Part shown: positions 25,028-35,097 of the stretch, piece by piece
Layout: every line of letters starts with the position of its first letter
Numbering within the stretch: position 1 is the first letter of the stretch
Assembly (NCBI GenBank): GCA_012797605.1
Contig: JAAZOT010000049.1
Coordinates: 1 to 46,426 of the forward strand
Reading direction: 5' to 3'
DNA length: 46,426 nucleotides
From: Spirochaetales bacterium
GTDB taxonomy: Bacteria > Spirochaetota > JAAYUW01
Notes under the pieces: generated by a model
The model's input: only the letters and a program-made list of their open reading frames with translations
The model's database searches: none
What the model was told of the DNA's origin: nothing
Made by a program: the position numbers and the translations under genes

Positions 25028-25708
25028 ATGACAGTTCATGGTAAATTATATAGAAAAGCTAAAGAAAATATTGAACCAAAAGCTTATAATATTAAAGATG
25101 CGATATCTTTAATAAAAAAAGTTTCTTATGCCAAATTTGATGAGACTTTTGAAGCAAGTTTTAATTTAAAGCTTGAAAAGAAGCATTCAGTTAGATCTAC
25201 AATATTATTGCCAAATTCTTTTGGTAAAACTAGAAAGGTTTTAGTTTTTGCTAAAGGACAAAAAGCAGAGGAAGCTATTTCTGCTGGCGCAGATTATGCT
25301 GGAGATGAAGAATATATTGAAAAAATCAAAAATGGTTGGCTTGATTTTGATGCATGTATCGCAACTCCAGATATGATGAAAGAAATAGGTAAGATAGCAA
25401 AAATTCTAGGTCCTAAAGGTTTAATGCCTAATCCTAAAACAGGTACTGTTACTGATAATATTGCTAACGCAGTGAAAGAGATCAAACAGGGTAAACTCGA
25501 GTATAAAGCAGATAAAGCTGGTGTTGTTCATGTTATGTTTGCTAAAAAATCTATGACGGAAGAGCAGATTTTAGAAAACTTTAATCAGCTTTACCAAGAT
25601 TTACTAAAGAAGAGACCATCTGATTTAAAAGGAAATTATATTTTATCCATATATCTTTCAACAACAATGTCTCCTTCTGTAAAAGTTGATATTTCAAGTT
25701 TAGCTTAA
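25028..25708 (+). CDS. rplA: 50S ribosomal protein L1
   Basis: A 226-residue protein that forms the mobile L1 stalk at the E site. The diagnostic [13 protein letters not shown] box lies at residues 128-140, and [15 protein letters not shown] follows. In many bacteria L1 also represses its own operon by binding the leader mRNA; no such site could be identified here, because the 27-base nusG-rplK gap is very short. TAAGGAG lies before the ATG, 20 bases after rplK. Confidence 0.98.
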   Translation: MTVHGKLYRKAKENIEPKAYNIKDAISLIKKVSYAKFDETFEASFNLKLEKKHSVRSTILLPNSFGKTRKVLVFAKGQKAEEAISAGADYAGDEEYIEKIKNGWLDFDACIATPDMMKEIGKIAKILGPKGLMPNPKTGTVTDNIANAVKEIKQGKLEYKADKAGVVHVMFAKKSMTEEQILENFNQLYQDLLKKRPSDLKGNYILSIYLSTTMSPSVKVDISSLA

Positions 25709-25800
25709 ATCTAATACTTGAAATTGTATTAATTCTTGTGAGCTATTACGCAGTTTATATAAAATATTTGTTCTATCTACCAATCTATTAAGGAACTTTT
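25709..25800 (+). promoter_or_regulatory. rplA-rplJ spacer: candidate L10-type leader
   Basis: A 92-base untranslated gap in the place where many bacteria have an L10-binding leader RNA. TAATAC (25712-25717) and GTATTA (25726-25731) can form a small hairpin. The stretch 25737-25752 matches the complement of a highly conserved 23S rRNA segment from the GTPase-associated centre. A kink-turn typical of L10 leaders could not be demonstrated by eye. Confidence 0.35.
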
Positions 25801-26328
25801 ATGGAGAAAAAAAGAGAAATTCGACCAGAAAAGATCAATTATTTTAATGAAATTAAGACAATATTTCAGGAAAATAATTTTGTGCTTTTCTGTAATTTTT
25901 CAAAATTAACTGTTAAACAATTTGAGGAACTACGCGGAAAGATTCGAGATAAAAATGGTTATATTAAAGTCATTAAAACTAATATAGCTCGACTTTCTGC
26001 TAAGGAATCAATTGATTTTGAGATTCCCGAAGATATGTTTAAGTTAAACACCTTTATCGTTTACGCAAATGATGAGATCAGCAGTATTGTTAAAGAAATT
26101 AAAAGCATTCAAAAGACAAAAGTAGTTACCATTAAAGGAGCTATTTTTGAAAATAGCTTTTTGAATGCTCAAGAAGCTGAAAGATTAGCTGATCTTCCAT
26201 CAAAAGCAGAATTATATGGTATGCTTGCCAATATTTTGGCTAGTCCATATACAAGATTTACAAGGGCTCTTGGTGATATTATTTCTAGGTTTCCAAGAGT
26301 TTTGAATCAAATAGCTCAATCTAAGTAA
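25801..26328 (+). CDS. rplJ: 50S ribosomal protein L10
   Basis: A 175-residue stalk base protein that anchors L7/L12 dimers to 23S rRNA beside L11. The N-terminal domain shows NFVLFCNFSKLTVKQFEELR and VIKTNIARLS, and the C-terminal helix (about 135-175, LPSKAELYGMLANILASPYT and onward) provides the L7/L12 docking surface. TAAGGAA precedes the ATG. It is 30 bases upstream of rplL; the L10-L7/L12 complex commonly feeds back on this mRNA. Confidence 0.96.
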   Translation: MEKKREIRPEKINYFNEIKTIFQENNFVLFCNFSKLTVKQFEELRGKIRDKNGYIKVIKTNIARLSAKESIDFEIPEDMFKLNTFIVYANDEISSIVKEIKSIQKTKVVTIKGAIFENSFLNAQEAERLADLPSKAELYGMLANILASPYTRFTRALGDIISRFPRVLNQIAQSK

Positions 26329-26358
26329 AAAATTAAATAATTGTTTAAGGGAGTAATT

Positions 26359-26748
26359 ATGGCAAATCTTACAAAAGAACAGATTATTGAAGCTGTAAAA
26401 GGCATGACTGTAATGGAATTAAACGAACTCGTTAAAGCACTCGAGGAAACTTTTGGTGTTAGTGCTTCTGCTCCAATGATGATGGCAGCTCCTGCAGCAG
26501 CTGCAGCAGGTGGTGAAACCGCTGAAAAAGAAGAAAAATCCGAATTTGATATCTACATAAAGAATCCTGGTGCTCAAAAAATTGAAGTTATAAAAAGAGT
26601 TAGAGAAATTACATCTTTAGGTTTAAAAGAAGCTAAAGATGCAGTAGAAGACGCTTCTAAACCTATTAAAACAGCTGTACCAAAAGAAGAAGCTCAAGCA
26701 ATTAAGAAAAAATTAGAAGAAGCAGGTGCTCAGGTAGAGTTAAAATAA
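26359..26748 (+). CDS. rplL: 50S ribosomal protein L7/L12
   Basis: A 129-residue acidic stalk protein present in several copies that recruits translation GTPases. The N-terminal dimerisation domain (1-33) leads into an Ala/Met-rich flexible hinge (about 35-52), then the C-terminal factor-binding domain with [20 protein letters not shown] (74-93). The start is ATG 26359 with AAGGGAG upstream rather than the TTG at 26341. A strong hairpin follows the stop. Confidence 0.98.
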   Translation: MANLTKEQIIEAVKGMTVMELNELVKALEETFGVSASAPMMMAAPAAAAAGGETAEKEEKSEFDIYIKNPGAQKIEVIKRVREITSLGLKEAKDAVEDASKPIKTAVPKEEAQAIKKKLEEAGAQVELK

Positions 26749-26789
26749 TGCCAGAAAATTGGCAAAATTGTCTAATATCTATTTTCAAT

Positions 26790-26819
26790 ATTGAAGGGGG
26801 TAGGGATACTCCCTTCAAT
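26790..26819 (+). terminator. Strong hairpin between rplL and rpoB (attenuator or processing site)
   Basis: ATTGAAGGGGGTA (26790-26802) pairs with TACTCCCTTCAAT (26807-26819) in a 13-base-pair stem with one G-U pair and a GGGA tetraloop. There is no U-run after it, so complete termination is unlikely. Its place matches the attenuator/RNase III region known between rplL and rpoB in E. coli, which lowers rpoBC expression relative to ribosomal proteins. Confidence 0.6.
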
Positions 26820-26896
26820 CTATATAATTTTCCAGCTATTTTTAAGTTTTCTAAAATTGTTTTTTTATCTTAATCTTAAATATTCAGGAGAAATTC

Positions 26897-29800
26897 ATGA
26901 AGGTGAAATTTTCACCAATTAAAAACAATCCAAAAAGATTTTATATCAATAATAATAATGATGAAATTATTGAGTTCCCTAATTTTTTAGAAATACAAAA
27001 AATATCCTATGAGTGGTTTTTACAGTTAGAAAAAAAGTTGAACAAACTACCTATTGAAACTCAAGGATTAGAAGATCTTTTCAAAAGTCATTTCCCTATT
27101 GAATCAAAAAATAGTAATATTGTATTAGAATATGTTGAATATTTTTTTGGTCAACCAAAATATACTGTCGATGAAGCAAGGGTTAAAGGGAAGACATATT
27201 CAATTCCTATTAAAATTGTTGTAAATTTAATATTCAAGGATTCTGGTGAAGTCAGAACAAAGGAAATTTATTTTGGTGATTTTCCTTTATTGACTGATGC
27301 AGGAACCTTTATTATAAATGGTGCAGAAAGAGTAGTAGTATCTCAGATACATAGATCTCCAGGAGTAATGTTCAAGTATGATGATAGAAATAATGAATAT
27401 CAAGCAAGACTTTCACCTGATAAAGGCGCATGGTTAGAGTTTATATTAGATGAAAAAAAGGAAATACTTTCGGTTAGAATTGATAAAAAGAGAAAAATAC
27501 CAGCTACGACATTCCTTAGGGTTTTGGGGCTTGAAACAAATGAAAAAATAATAGATGCTTTTTATGAAACTGAAATATTACCTATTACATATGACTTAAC
27601 TGGTAGGATATCTGCTCAAACTCTTATTATAGAAACAGATTTTGGTCCAGAAAGAATTATCGGTGCTGGTCAAGAAATTAGAGAGTTAGATATCGATAAG
27701 ATGATGGAAAATGAAATCAGAGAACTAAAAGTCGTAAATCTAACTGGTTCTAAAAAAGTAACATCTCAAATAATTTTAAATACGATTCAGAAAGAAGTTT
27801 TCGAAAAAGATCCAGATAACCCACTAAAATCAGAACCAACAAAAGAAGAAGCTATTAACAAAGTTTTTAATATATTAAGACCTGGTGAACCTGCTCTTAT
27901 CGAAACTGCAGAAATTGAAATAAAAGAAATGTTTTTTAACCCTCATAGATACTTTCTAGGTAAAGTTGGTAGATTTAAGTTAAATAGAAAATTTGGCTAT
28001 AAAGAAAATGTTTCAGAAATGAATCTCTTGATTGATGATATTATCAATACAATAATCTATCTAACAAAGATTGCGGAAGGCATTTATAATGTTGATGACG
28101 AGGATCATCTCTCAAATAGAAGAATTAGAGCCGTAGGGGAACTTATTTATAATGAGTTGAAAAAAGGTTTTGCTAGAATGCAAAGGATTGCTATAGAAAA
28201 AATGAATACTATAGATCCAGAAACAGCAAATCCAACGGAGCTTGTAAATAATAAGCCAATTACCTCAGTGTTAAATGAGTTTTTTGGGACTTCTCAACTT
28301 TCTCAATTCATGGACCAAACAAATCCATTAACCGAATTGACTCATAAAAGAAGAATTAATGCATTAGGTAAAGGGGGTCTCTCTAGAGATAGGGCTGGAT
28401 CTAAAGTTAGAGATGTCCATACATCTCATTATGGAAGATTATGTCCAATTGAAACACCTGAAGGACAGAATATCGGTCTAATACTTTCTTTAACAACTTT
28501 TAGCAAACCTAATGATTTTGGTTATCTTGAAACACCATATTTAAAAGTCGAAGATGGAGTTATTACAAATAAAGTTGAGTTTCTAACAGCTATAGAAGAA
28601 GAAAGATTTTATATAGCTCAATCGACAGAGCCAAGAGATAAAGATGGTAATTTTATAAATGAATTTATAGACTCAAGACATAATGGAGAATATATAAGTG
28701 TCCATAAGTCAAAAATTGATTATGTTGACTTATCTCCAAGACAACTGATTTCAATATCAACAGCTTTAATTCCATTTTTGGAACATAATGATGCTAACAG
28801 AGCATTAATGGGTTCAAACATGCAAAGACAAGCAATTCCACTTCTTTATCCTCAATCACCTCTCGTTGGAACTGGAATTGAACAGAGAGTTGTAAAGGAT
28901 GCTGGTATTATTCAATATGCAAAAAGAAGTGGAAAAGTGATCGAAATTTCAAATTCTACCATTACTATAGAACCTGATAATAAGCTAAATGAGAAAGACT
29001 TAGATAAATATAAACTTATAAAATACTTTAGAACTAATCAGGATACAGTATATAATCAATCTCCAATTGTTAAACTTGGGCAGAAAGTAAAAGAAGGGGA
29101 TCCATTGACCGATGGTCCTTCTGCTGCTGATGGTGAATTAGCTTTAGGTGTTAATTTGAAAGTCGCTTTTATTCCATGGTATGGATATAATTTTGAAGAT
29201 GCTATAGTTATTTCTGAAAGGGTAGTCAAAGAAGATCTTTTAACTTCGCTCCATATTAAAGAGTTTCAGATAGAAGTTAGAGATACAAAGTTAGGTCCAG
29301 AGAAAATTACAAGAGATATTCCAAACTGTAGTGAAAGGGACTTAAAAGACCTTGATGAAAATGGAATTGTCAAAGTTGGATCTTATGTTACCTCAAATAG
29401 CATTTTAGTTGGAAAAGTCACACCAAAAGGACATGAAGAGCTATTTCCAGAGTATAAATTATTTAAATCTATTTTTGGTGAAAAAGCTTCTGAGGTTAGA
29501 GATACATCTTTAAGGGTTCCTCATGGTGTTGAAGGTTATGTTACTGAAGTCATTAAACTAAACAAAGATGATGTTGATGATCTTGACAATGGTGTGGAAG
29601 AAATAATAAAAGTTTATGTTGCGACAAAAAGAAAGATACAGGTTGGGGATAAACTGTCAGGAAGACATGGAAATAAAGGTGTTATTTCTATTATCCTTCC
29701 TGAAGAAGATATGCCATTTTTACCTGATGGAACTCCTGTAGATATAGTATTGAATCCGCTTGGTGTTCCTAGTAGAATGAACTTAGGACAAATATTTGAA

Positions 29801-30394
29801 ACATCATTAGGGTGGGTTTGTGAAAAAACTAATAAAAAAATAGCTATTCCAGTATTTGAATCACCAAAATGGGAAGAGATTCAAAAGATGCTTGAAGAAG
29901 TTGGCCTCCCAAAAACATCTAAAACCAATCTCTACGATGGTAAAACAGGTGAGAAATTTTTAAATGATGTATTAGTTGGAAATATTTATATACTAAAGTT
30001 GAACCATATGGTAGAAGACAAGGTTCATGCACGTTCTACTGGAAATTATTCTCTTGTTACTCAGCAACCACTTGGAGGTAAAGCACAATTTGGTGGTCAA
30101 AGACTTGGGGAGATGGAAGTTTGGGCTCTTGAAGCTTATGGTGCCGCAGCGACTTTACATGAGTTTTTAACTCAAAAATCTGATGACAGAACTGGAAGGA
30201 ATAATATGTATCATGCAATTGTTAAAGAGGAACCAATTCCTCCTGCTGGGATACCAGAAGCTTTTAATGTTCTTATTCAAGAATTAAGAGGCATGTGCTT
30301 ACATGTTATTCTCTATGATGAGAATGAAAAAGAAATTTCTTTGACAGAAAAAGAACAAGAAAAGAATGTTTATAAATCCAAACAGATGTTATAA
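26897..30394 (+). CDS. rpoB: RNA polymerase beta subunit
   Basis: The 1165-residue beta subunit, with no large lineage insertions apparent. The rifampicin pocket begins FFGTSQLSQFMDQ (462-474) and continues THKRRINALGKGG. Residue Asn488 (codon 28358-28360) occupies the E. coli Ser531 position. Nearby Asp516 and His526 equivalents are conserved. Later landmarks include YGRLCPIETPEGQNIGLI, GDKLSGRHGNKGV and the C-terminal GGQRLGEMEVWALEAYGAA. AGGAG precedes the ATG. It lies 32 bases before rpoC. The Asn predicts natural rifampicin resistance, by analogy to Borrelia and Treponema. Confidence 0.98.
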   Translation: MKVKFSPIKNNPKRFYINNNNDEIIEFPNFLEIQKISYEWFLQLEKKLNKLPIETQGLEDLFKSHFPIESKNSNIVLEYVEYFFGQPKYTVDEARVKGKTYSIPIKIVVNLIFKDSGEVRTKEIYFGDFPLLTDAGTFIINGAERVVVSQIHRSPGVMFKYDDRNNEYQARLSPDKGAWLEFILDEKKEILSVRIDKKRKIPATTFLRVLGLETNEKIIDAFYETEILPITYDLTGRISAQTLIIETDFGPERIIGAGQEIRELDIDKMMENEIRELKVVNLTGSKKVTSQIILNTIQKEVFEKDPDNPLKSEPTKEEAINKVFNILRPGEPALIETAEIEIKEMFFNPHRYFLGKVGRFKLNRKFGYKENVSEMNLLIDDIINTIIYLTKIAEGIYNVDDEDHLSNRRIRAVGELIYNELKKGFARMQRIAIEKMNTIDPETANPTELVNNKPITSVLNEFFGTSQLSQFMDQTNPLTELTHKRRINALGKGGLSRDRAGSKVRDVHTSHYGRLCPIETPEGQNIGLILSLTTFSKPNDFGYLETPYLKVEDGVITNKVEFLTAIEEERFYIAQSTEPRDKDGNFINEFIDSRHNGEYISVHKSKIDYVDLSPRQLISISTALIPFLEHNDANRALMGSNMQRQAIPLLYPQSPLVGTGIEQRVVKDAGIIQYAKRSGKVIEISNSTITIEPDNKLNEKDLDKYKLIKYFRTNQDTVYNQSPIVKLGQKVKEGDPLTDGPSAADGELALGVNLKVAFIPWYGYNFEDAIVISERVVKEDLLTSLHIKEFQIEVRDTKLGPEKITRDIPNCSERDLKDLDENGIVKVGSYVTSNSILVGKVTPKGHEELFPEYKLFKSIFGEKASEVRDTSLRVPHGVEGYVTEVIKLNKDDVDDLDNGVEEIIKVYVATKRKIQVGDKLSGRHGNKGVISIILPEEDMPFLPDGTPVDIVLNPLGVPSRMNLGQIFETSLGWVCEKTNKKIAIPVFESPKWEEIQKMLEEVGLPKTSKTNLYDGKTGEKFLNDVLVGNIYILKLNHMVEDKVHARSTGNYSLVTQQPLGGKAQFGGQRLGEMEVWALEAYGAAATLHEFLTQKSDDRTGRNNMYHAIVKEEPIPPAGIPEAFNVLIQELRGMCLHVILYDENEKEISLTEKEQEKNVYKSKQML

Positions 30395-30426
30395 TTAGTT
30401 TTTCCTATTTATTAGAGAGGGAGAAT

Positions 30427-33400
30427 ATGAGTATTTTTGATAATGTTAAGATGATTTCGAAAATTCAACTAAAATTAGCTTCTTCAGATGTTATAATAGA
30501 ACAATCTTATGGTGAAGTAAAAAAACCTGAAACAATAAATTATAGAACATTAAAACCAGAAAAAGATGGGCTTTTCTGTGAAAAAATATTTGGAACAACA
30601 AGAGACTATGAATGTTCCTGCGGAAAGTTTAAAACTAGAAAATATGAAGGTGTTGTATGTGATAGATGTGGAGTACAAGTTACAGATTCTAAGGTTCGAA
30701 GATATCGCTGTGGACATATTGTTTTGGCTTCTCCTGTTGCTCATATATGGTATTATAAAACCACACCTTCTAAAATAGCTTTGGCTCTTGACGTAAAAAA
30801 CAAAGATTTAGATTCAGTTCTTTTCCATGAAAAATATATTGTAATTGACCCTGGTGACACAGACTTAAAAGAAAAAGAAATTTTAACAGAAAAAGAATAT
30901 GAAGAAGCTTTAACAAAATACGGTTCATCTTTTAAAGCTCAGATGGGAGCGGAAGCAATAAAAGAACTTCTTTCAGAGATTGATATCGATTATGAAGTTC
31001 AAGTTCTTAGAAGGATGATGATTGAGAAAGATAAAAAGGCAGATAAAAAACTTTTATCTAGACTTGCATTACTAGAGGATTTTAAAAAATCTGGAAATAA
31101 ACCAGAATGGATGATATTAGATGTTGTTCCTGTAATACCGCCAGATTTAAGACCTATGGTTCAACTCGATGGAGGTCGCTTTGCAACTTCTGATTTAAAC
31201 GACCTTTATAGAAGAATGATTCATAGAAATAATAGACTAAAAAAATTACAAAGAATGAAGGCTCCTGATATTATTGTAAAAAATGAAAAAAGGTTGCTAC
31301 AAGATGCTGTAGACTGCCTTTTTGATAACTCAAAAAGAAAAAGAGCAGTAAAAGGCCCATCAAATAGACCATTAAAGTCGATATCGGAAATATTAAAAGG
31401 TAAACAAGGAAGATTTAGACAGAATTTACTTGGTAAAAGAGTCGATTATTCTGGCCGTTCAGTAATAGTAGTCGGCCCTAACTTAAAGATTTATCAAGCA
31501 GGAGTTCCACGAAAAATAGCTTTGGAGCTTTTTAAACCTTTTGTAATAGCAAAACTTAAATCAGAATATAATTATACAATAAAAAGAGCCAAAGACGCGA
31601 TAGAACATGGTGAGAAAGAAGTTTGGGATGTGCTTGAATCAATTGTAGATAAGCATCCAGTATTATTAAACAGAGCTCCAACATTACATAGGCTAGGGTT
31701 TCAAGCATTTGAACCAAAATTAATAGAAGGTTCTGCTATTCAATTGCCTCCATTAGTATGTCACGCATATAACGCAGACTTCGATGGTGATCAGATGGCT
31801 ATTCATATCCCTTTATCAATAGAAGCTCAGATAGAATGTTGGATATTAATGCTTTCTGCTAAAAATTTACTTGATCCAGCTAATGGAACTCCAATATCCT
31901 GGCCTACAAAAGATATGGTCTTAGGAGTATTTTATCTTACAAAAGAAGATACAAGAATAAAAAGAGAAAAAATCAAATTTTTCAACAATTTAGAAGAAAT
32001 TGAATATGCAATTCAGTTCAATGAAATAGTGTATAATGAGCAAATTCTATATTACTTTAATGATCAATGGATAAAAACCACAGCTGGAAGAGTAATCTTC
32101 AATAGTATTTTACCCCAATCAATAAGATTTATAAATGAGGCAATGTCTGAAAAGAAACTTAAGAATCTTATCGCAAGAATTATTGTACAAGAAGGTATTT
32201 TTGCAGCTGGAGATTCTTTAGATAAAATTAAAGAATTAGGCTTTTACTATGCTACAAGGTTTGGCTCTACAATAAGTGTATCTGATATCATAATTCCAGA
32301 GGAAAAACATAAGATTATTTCTTCAACTGAGGAAAAGGTTAAACAATATCAAAAAGCAAAACAAGATGGTACTATTACAGAAGAAGAAAGATATAATGAA
32401 GTTATTAAACTTTGGGACAAAGCTAAAAGCAAAATACAGCAAAAACTTAAAAATACTATAGAACAATTTGATAGTGGAATTAACCCTTTAAATATATTAG
32501 TTGAATCTGGAGCAAGAGGAAATATAAGTCAGGTAGTTCAACTAGCTGGTATGAGAGGAAACATGTCTACTCCTTCTGGTAAAATTATTGATATTCCAAT
32601 AAAATCAAACTTTAAGGAGGGATTATCAGTTTTCGAATATTTTATTAGTACTCATGGAGCAAGAAAAGGACTAACAGATACAGCTTTAAAAACTGCTGAT
32701 GCTGGTTATCTTACAAGAAAATTAGTCGACATTGCCCAAGATGTTGTAATTACTGAAGAAGATTGTAAAACAATAAATGGTATTTATATTGAAAGCATTA
32801 AAGAAGGGGATGAAGTAAAAGTTCCACTAGCACAAAGAATAACTGGAAGATTTTGCCAGGAAAAGATATATCATCCAATTACCAATGAATTAATAGTTGA
32901 TGTTAATGAGTATATAAATGAAGAAAAAGCTCAACTAATAGAAAGATTGGGTATTAAAAAGGTAAAAATAAGATCAGTTTTAACATGTGAATCAAGATAT
33001 GGTGTCTGTGTTAAATGTTATGGTCAAAACTTAGCCACAGGTTCTATTGTAGATATAGGCGAAGCAGTGGGTATTATTGCCGCTCAATCTATAGGACAAC
33101 CAGGAACGCAGCTTACAATGAGAACATTCCATATAGGAGGTATTGCTTCATCCGGTGAAGGAATTGAGGCTGAACGAAGATTTAAAAATCCAGTTTATGT
33201 CGAAAGAATTTTTGGAACTACATATAAAAATGAGAAAAATGGAAATTTAATATTCTTGAGAGATGGTCAGATTATTATAAGAGAAATATTTAAAGATATT
33301 ACCAATACCTGCGCTACCAAAATTGAGGTAGTAGATGGAATGAAAGTAATACCTGACACAATTTTGGGATATGATGAAAATAACAAAATTGTCAAATCAA

Positions 33401-34638
33401 ATCATATTGGTATTACTAAGCAAATAGGACATCATCTATACTTAATGGGTGATGAAATCTCTATAGATGCAAGAACTGGAAGCATCTTTTATGGTAAAGA
33501 AAACGAAATTTTCCCTGCTGATAAGACTTTGTTAGAAACTGATATGCATAATGATATTACTTTAGCGGAGAATGAAGGTGTCGTTAAATTTGAAAATATA
33601 ATTATTAATGTCAATGCAAAGCAAATCGAAGGTGGGTATTTAAAGATCGCCCAACTTTTAAATGATAAGAGACAGCCAAAGTTGTATATTCTTGATAAAA
33701 ATGATAAAGATAAAATATTAACGACATATCATTTGCAATCCAAATCTATCTTAACTGTTAAAGATGGTGATAGCGTAAAGGTAGGAGATATTATAATTAA
33801 ACTTCCAAAAGAAAAAACAACTCAGGAAGATATTGTTTCTGGTCTACCTAAGGTTACTTCTTTGTTTGAAGCAAGAAAACCAAAGAAAAAAGCAATTTTA
33901 GCTCAAGTAGATGGAATTATAAAATATGGAGAGTCAAAGAGAACTAAAAAAGTTATCCTAATTGAAGATGATTTTGGCAAAATTTATGAGCATCTGATTC
34001 CTGGTTTTATGAATGTAAAAGTTAGAGAAGGAGACAGAATTAAAGCTGGTACTCCTCTTACTGACGGCGAACCAGATCCTTATGATGTTCTTTCCATAAA
34101 TGGAATATTTGAATTTTCTGCCTACCTATTGAATGAGATTCAAAAAGTTTATCGTGAGCAAGGAGTAAATATCAATGATAAACATATTGCTATAATTGTA
34201 AGGCAGATGACTAAAAAAGTCACTATTGAGGAAGTAGGAGATACAAATTTTGTATTGAAACAGATCGTTGATAGAGAAGAATTTTTTGAAGTAAATGATA
34301 GGGTAATAAAAGAAGGAGGAGTTCCTGCTAAAGCTTCTCCAGCTCTTGAGGGGATTAAAAAAGCAGCCCTTGGAAGATCCTTTTTATCCTCCGCTTCATT
34401 CCAAGAAACAACAAAAGTATTAACTAATGCTGCTATAAGGGGAGAAATAGATTATCTAAGAGGATTAAAAGAGAATGTTATTATTGGACAAAGAATCCCT
34501 GCTGGAACAGGAATAAGAAATTATAAAAATATAAAAATTTATGATAAGCAAAAAGATGATATTGAATTTAACATTGATGATATATTCAAGTCTTCAATAA
34601 ATAAAAGTTTCTTTCCAGAATCAGATAAATTTGGTTAA
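30427..34638 (+). CDS. rpoC: RNA polymerase beta' subunit
   Basis: The 1403-residue beta' subunit. The N-terminal zinc site has Cys63, Cys65, Cys78 and Cys81. The catalytic loop NADFDGDQM (449-457) carries the three Mg-binding aspartates. The second zinc site includes Cys854, Cys861 and Cys864 in CESRYGVCVKC. The bridge/trigger region is marked by IAAQSIGQPGTQLTMRTFH, and the C-terminal segment has ALEGIKKAALG and FLSSASFQETTKVL. GAGGGAG precedes the ATG. It closes the transcription unit begun at tRNA-Thr; a new promoter follows directly. Confidence 0.98.
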   Translation: MSIFDNVKMISKIQLKLASSDVIIEQSYGEVKKPETINYRTLKPEKDGLFCEKIFGTTRDYECSCGKFKTRKYEGVVCDRCGVQVTDSKVRRYRCGHIVLASPVAHIWYYKTTPSKIALALDVKNKDLDSVLFHEKYIVIDPGDTDLKEKEILTEKEYEEALTKYGSSFKAQMGAEAIKELLSEIDIDYEVQVLRRMMIEKDKKADKKLLSRLALLEDFKKSGNKPEWMILDVVPVIPPDLRPMVQLDGGRFATSDLNDLYRRMIHRNNRLKKLQRMKAPDIIVKNEKRLLQDAVDCLFDNSKRKRAVKGPSNRPLKSISEILKGKQGRFRQNLLGKRVDYSGRSVIVVGPNLKIYQAGVPRKIALELFKPFVIAKLKSEYNYTIKRAKDAIEHGEKEVWDVLESIVDKHPVLLNRAPTLHRLGFQAFEPKLIEGSAIQLPPLVCHAYNADFDGDQMAIHIPLSIEAQIECWILMLSAKNLLDPANGTPISWPTKDMVLGVFYLTKEDTRIKREKIKFFNNLEEIEYAIQFNEIVYNEQILYYFNDQWIKTTAGRVIFNSILPQSIRFINEAMSEKKLKNLIARIIVQEGIFAAGDSLDKIKELGFYYATRFGSTISVSDIIIPEEKHKIISSTEEKVKQYQKAKQDGTITEEERYNEVIKLWDKAKSKIQQKLKNTIEQFDSGINPLNILVESGARGNISQVVQLAGMRGNMSTPSGKIIDIPIKSNFKEGLSVFEYFISTHGARKGLTDTALKTADAGYLTRKLVDIAQDVVITEEDCKTINGIYIESIKEGDEVKVPLAQRITGRFCQEKIYHPITNELIVDVNEYINEEKAQLIERLGIKKVKIRSVLTCESRYGVCVKCYGQNLATGSIVDIGEAVGIIAAQSIGQPGTQLTMRTFHIGGIASSGEGIEAERRFKNPVYVERIFGTTYKNEKNGNLIFLRDGQIIIREIFKDITNTCATKIEVVDGMKVIPDTILGYDENNKIVKSNHIGITKQIGHHLYLMGDEISIDARTGSIFYGKENEIFPADKTLLETDMHNDITLAENEGVVKFENIIINVNAKQIEGGYLKIAQLLNDKRQPKLYILDKNDKDKILTTYHLQSKSILTVKDGDSVKVGDIIIKLPKEKTTQEDIVSGLPKVTSLFEARKPKKKAILAQVDGIIKYGESKRTKKVILIEDDFGKIYEHLIPGFMNVKVREGDRIKAGTPLTDGEPDPYDVLSINGIFEFSAYLLNEIQKVYREQGVNINDKHIAIIVRQMTKKVTIEEVGDTNFVLKQIVDREEFFEVNDRVIKEGGVPAKASPALEGIKKAALGRSFLSSASFQETTKVLTNAAIRGEIDYLRGLKENVIIGQRIPAGTGIRNYKNIKIYDKQKDDIEFNIDDIFKSSINKSFFPESDKFG

Positions 34639-34641
34639 TAC

Positions 34642-34669
34642 TTGACAATGAAAAAAAATTTGTTATTAG
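34642..34669 (+). promoter_or_regulatory. Promoter of the str operon (rpsL)
   Basis: A perfect TTGACA (34642-34647), a 16-base spacer ending in TGT, and TATTAG (34664-34669). Transcription would begin near 34676, leaving about 24 bases before rpsL. The -35 starts only four bases after the rpoC stop. Sequence and spacing are close to the tRNA-Thr promoter. Confidence 0.6.
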
Positions 34670-34699
34670 TAAATTCCATGTGCAAAGGAGTTAATAAAA

Positions 34700-35077
34700 A
34701 TGCCTACTATAAGTCAATTAATTAGAAAAGGAAGAGAAAAAGTTACCTACAAATCTAAATCTGTTGCCTTAAAAGGATGTCCTCAAAGGAAGGGTGTTTG
34801 TACTCGTGTATTTACAATGACTCCAAAAAAACCAAACTCTGCTTTAAGAAAAGTTGCTAGGGTTAGACTTACAAATGGTTATGAGGTAACTGCTTATATA
34901 CCAGGAGAAGGACATAATCTTCAAGAACATTCTGTAGTTTTAATAAGGGGTGGAAGAGTAAAAGACCTCCCTGGTGTAAGATATCATATTATAAGAGGAA
35001 CTTTAGATACACTTGGTGTTGAAAATAGAAAGAGTTCTCGCTCTAAATATGGTGCTAAAAATACTAAAAAATCATAA
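34700..35077 (+). CDS. rpsL: 30S ribosomal protein S12
   Basis: A 125-residue decoding-centre protein. The loops [11 protein letters not shown] (41-51) and [10 protein letters not shown] near residue 90 keep the lysines whose mutation causes streptomycin resistance in other bacteria, so no resistance substitution is present. The Asp that is methylthiolated in some bacteria is also kept. AAAGGAG precedes the ATG. It leads the str genes rpsL, rpsG, fusA. Confidence 0.98.
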   Translation: MPTISQLIRKGREKVTYKSKSVALKGCPQRKGVCTRVFTMTPKKPNSALRKVARVRLTNGYEVTAYIPGEGHNLQEHSVVLIRGGRVKDLPGVRYHIIRGTLDTLGVENRKSSRSKYGAKNTKKS

Positions 35078-35097
35078 AAATTATTCCGGGAGTTATT

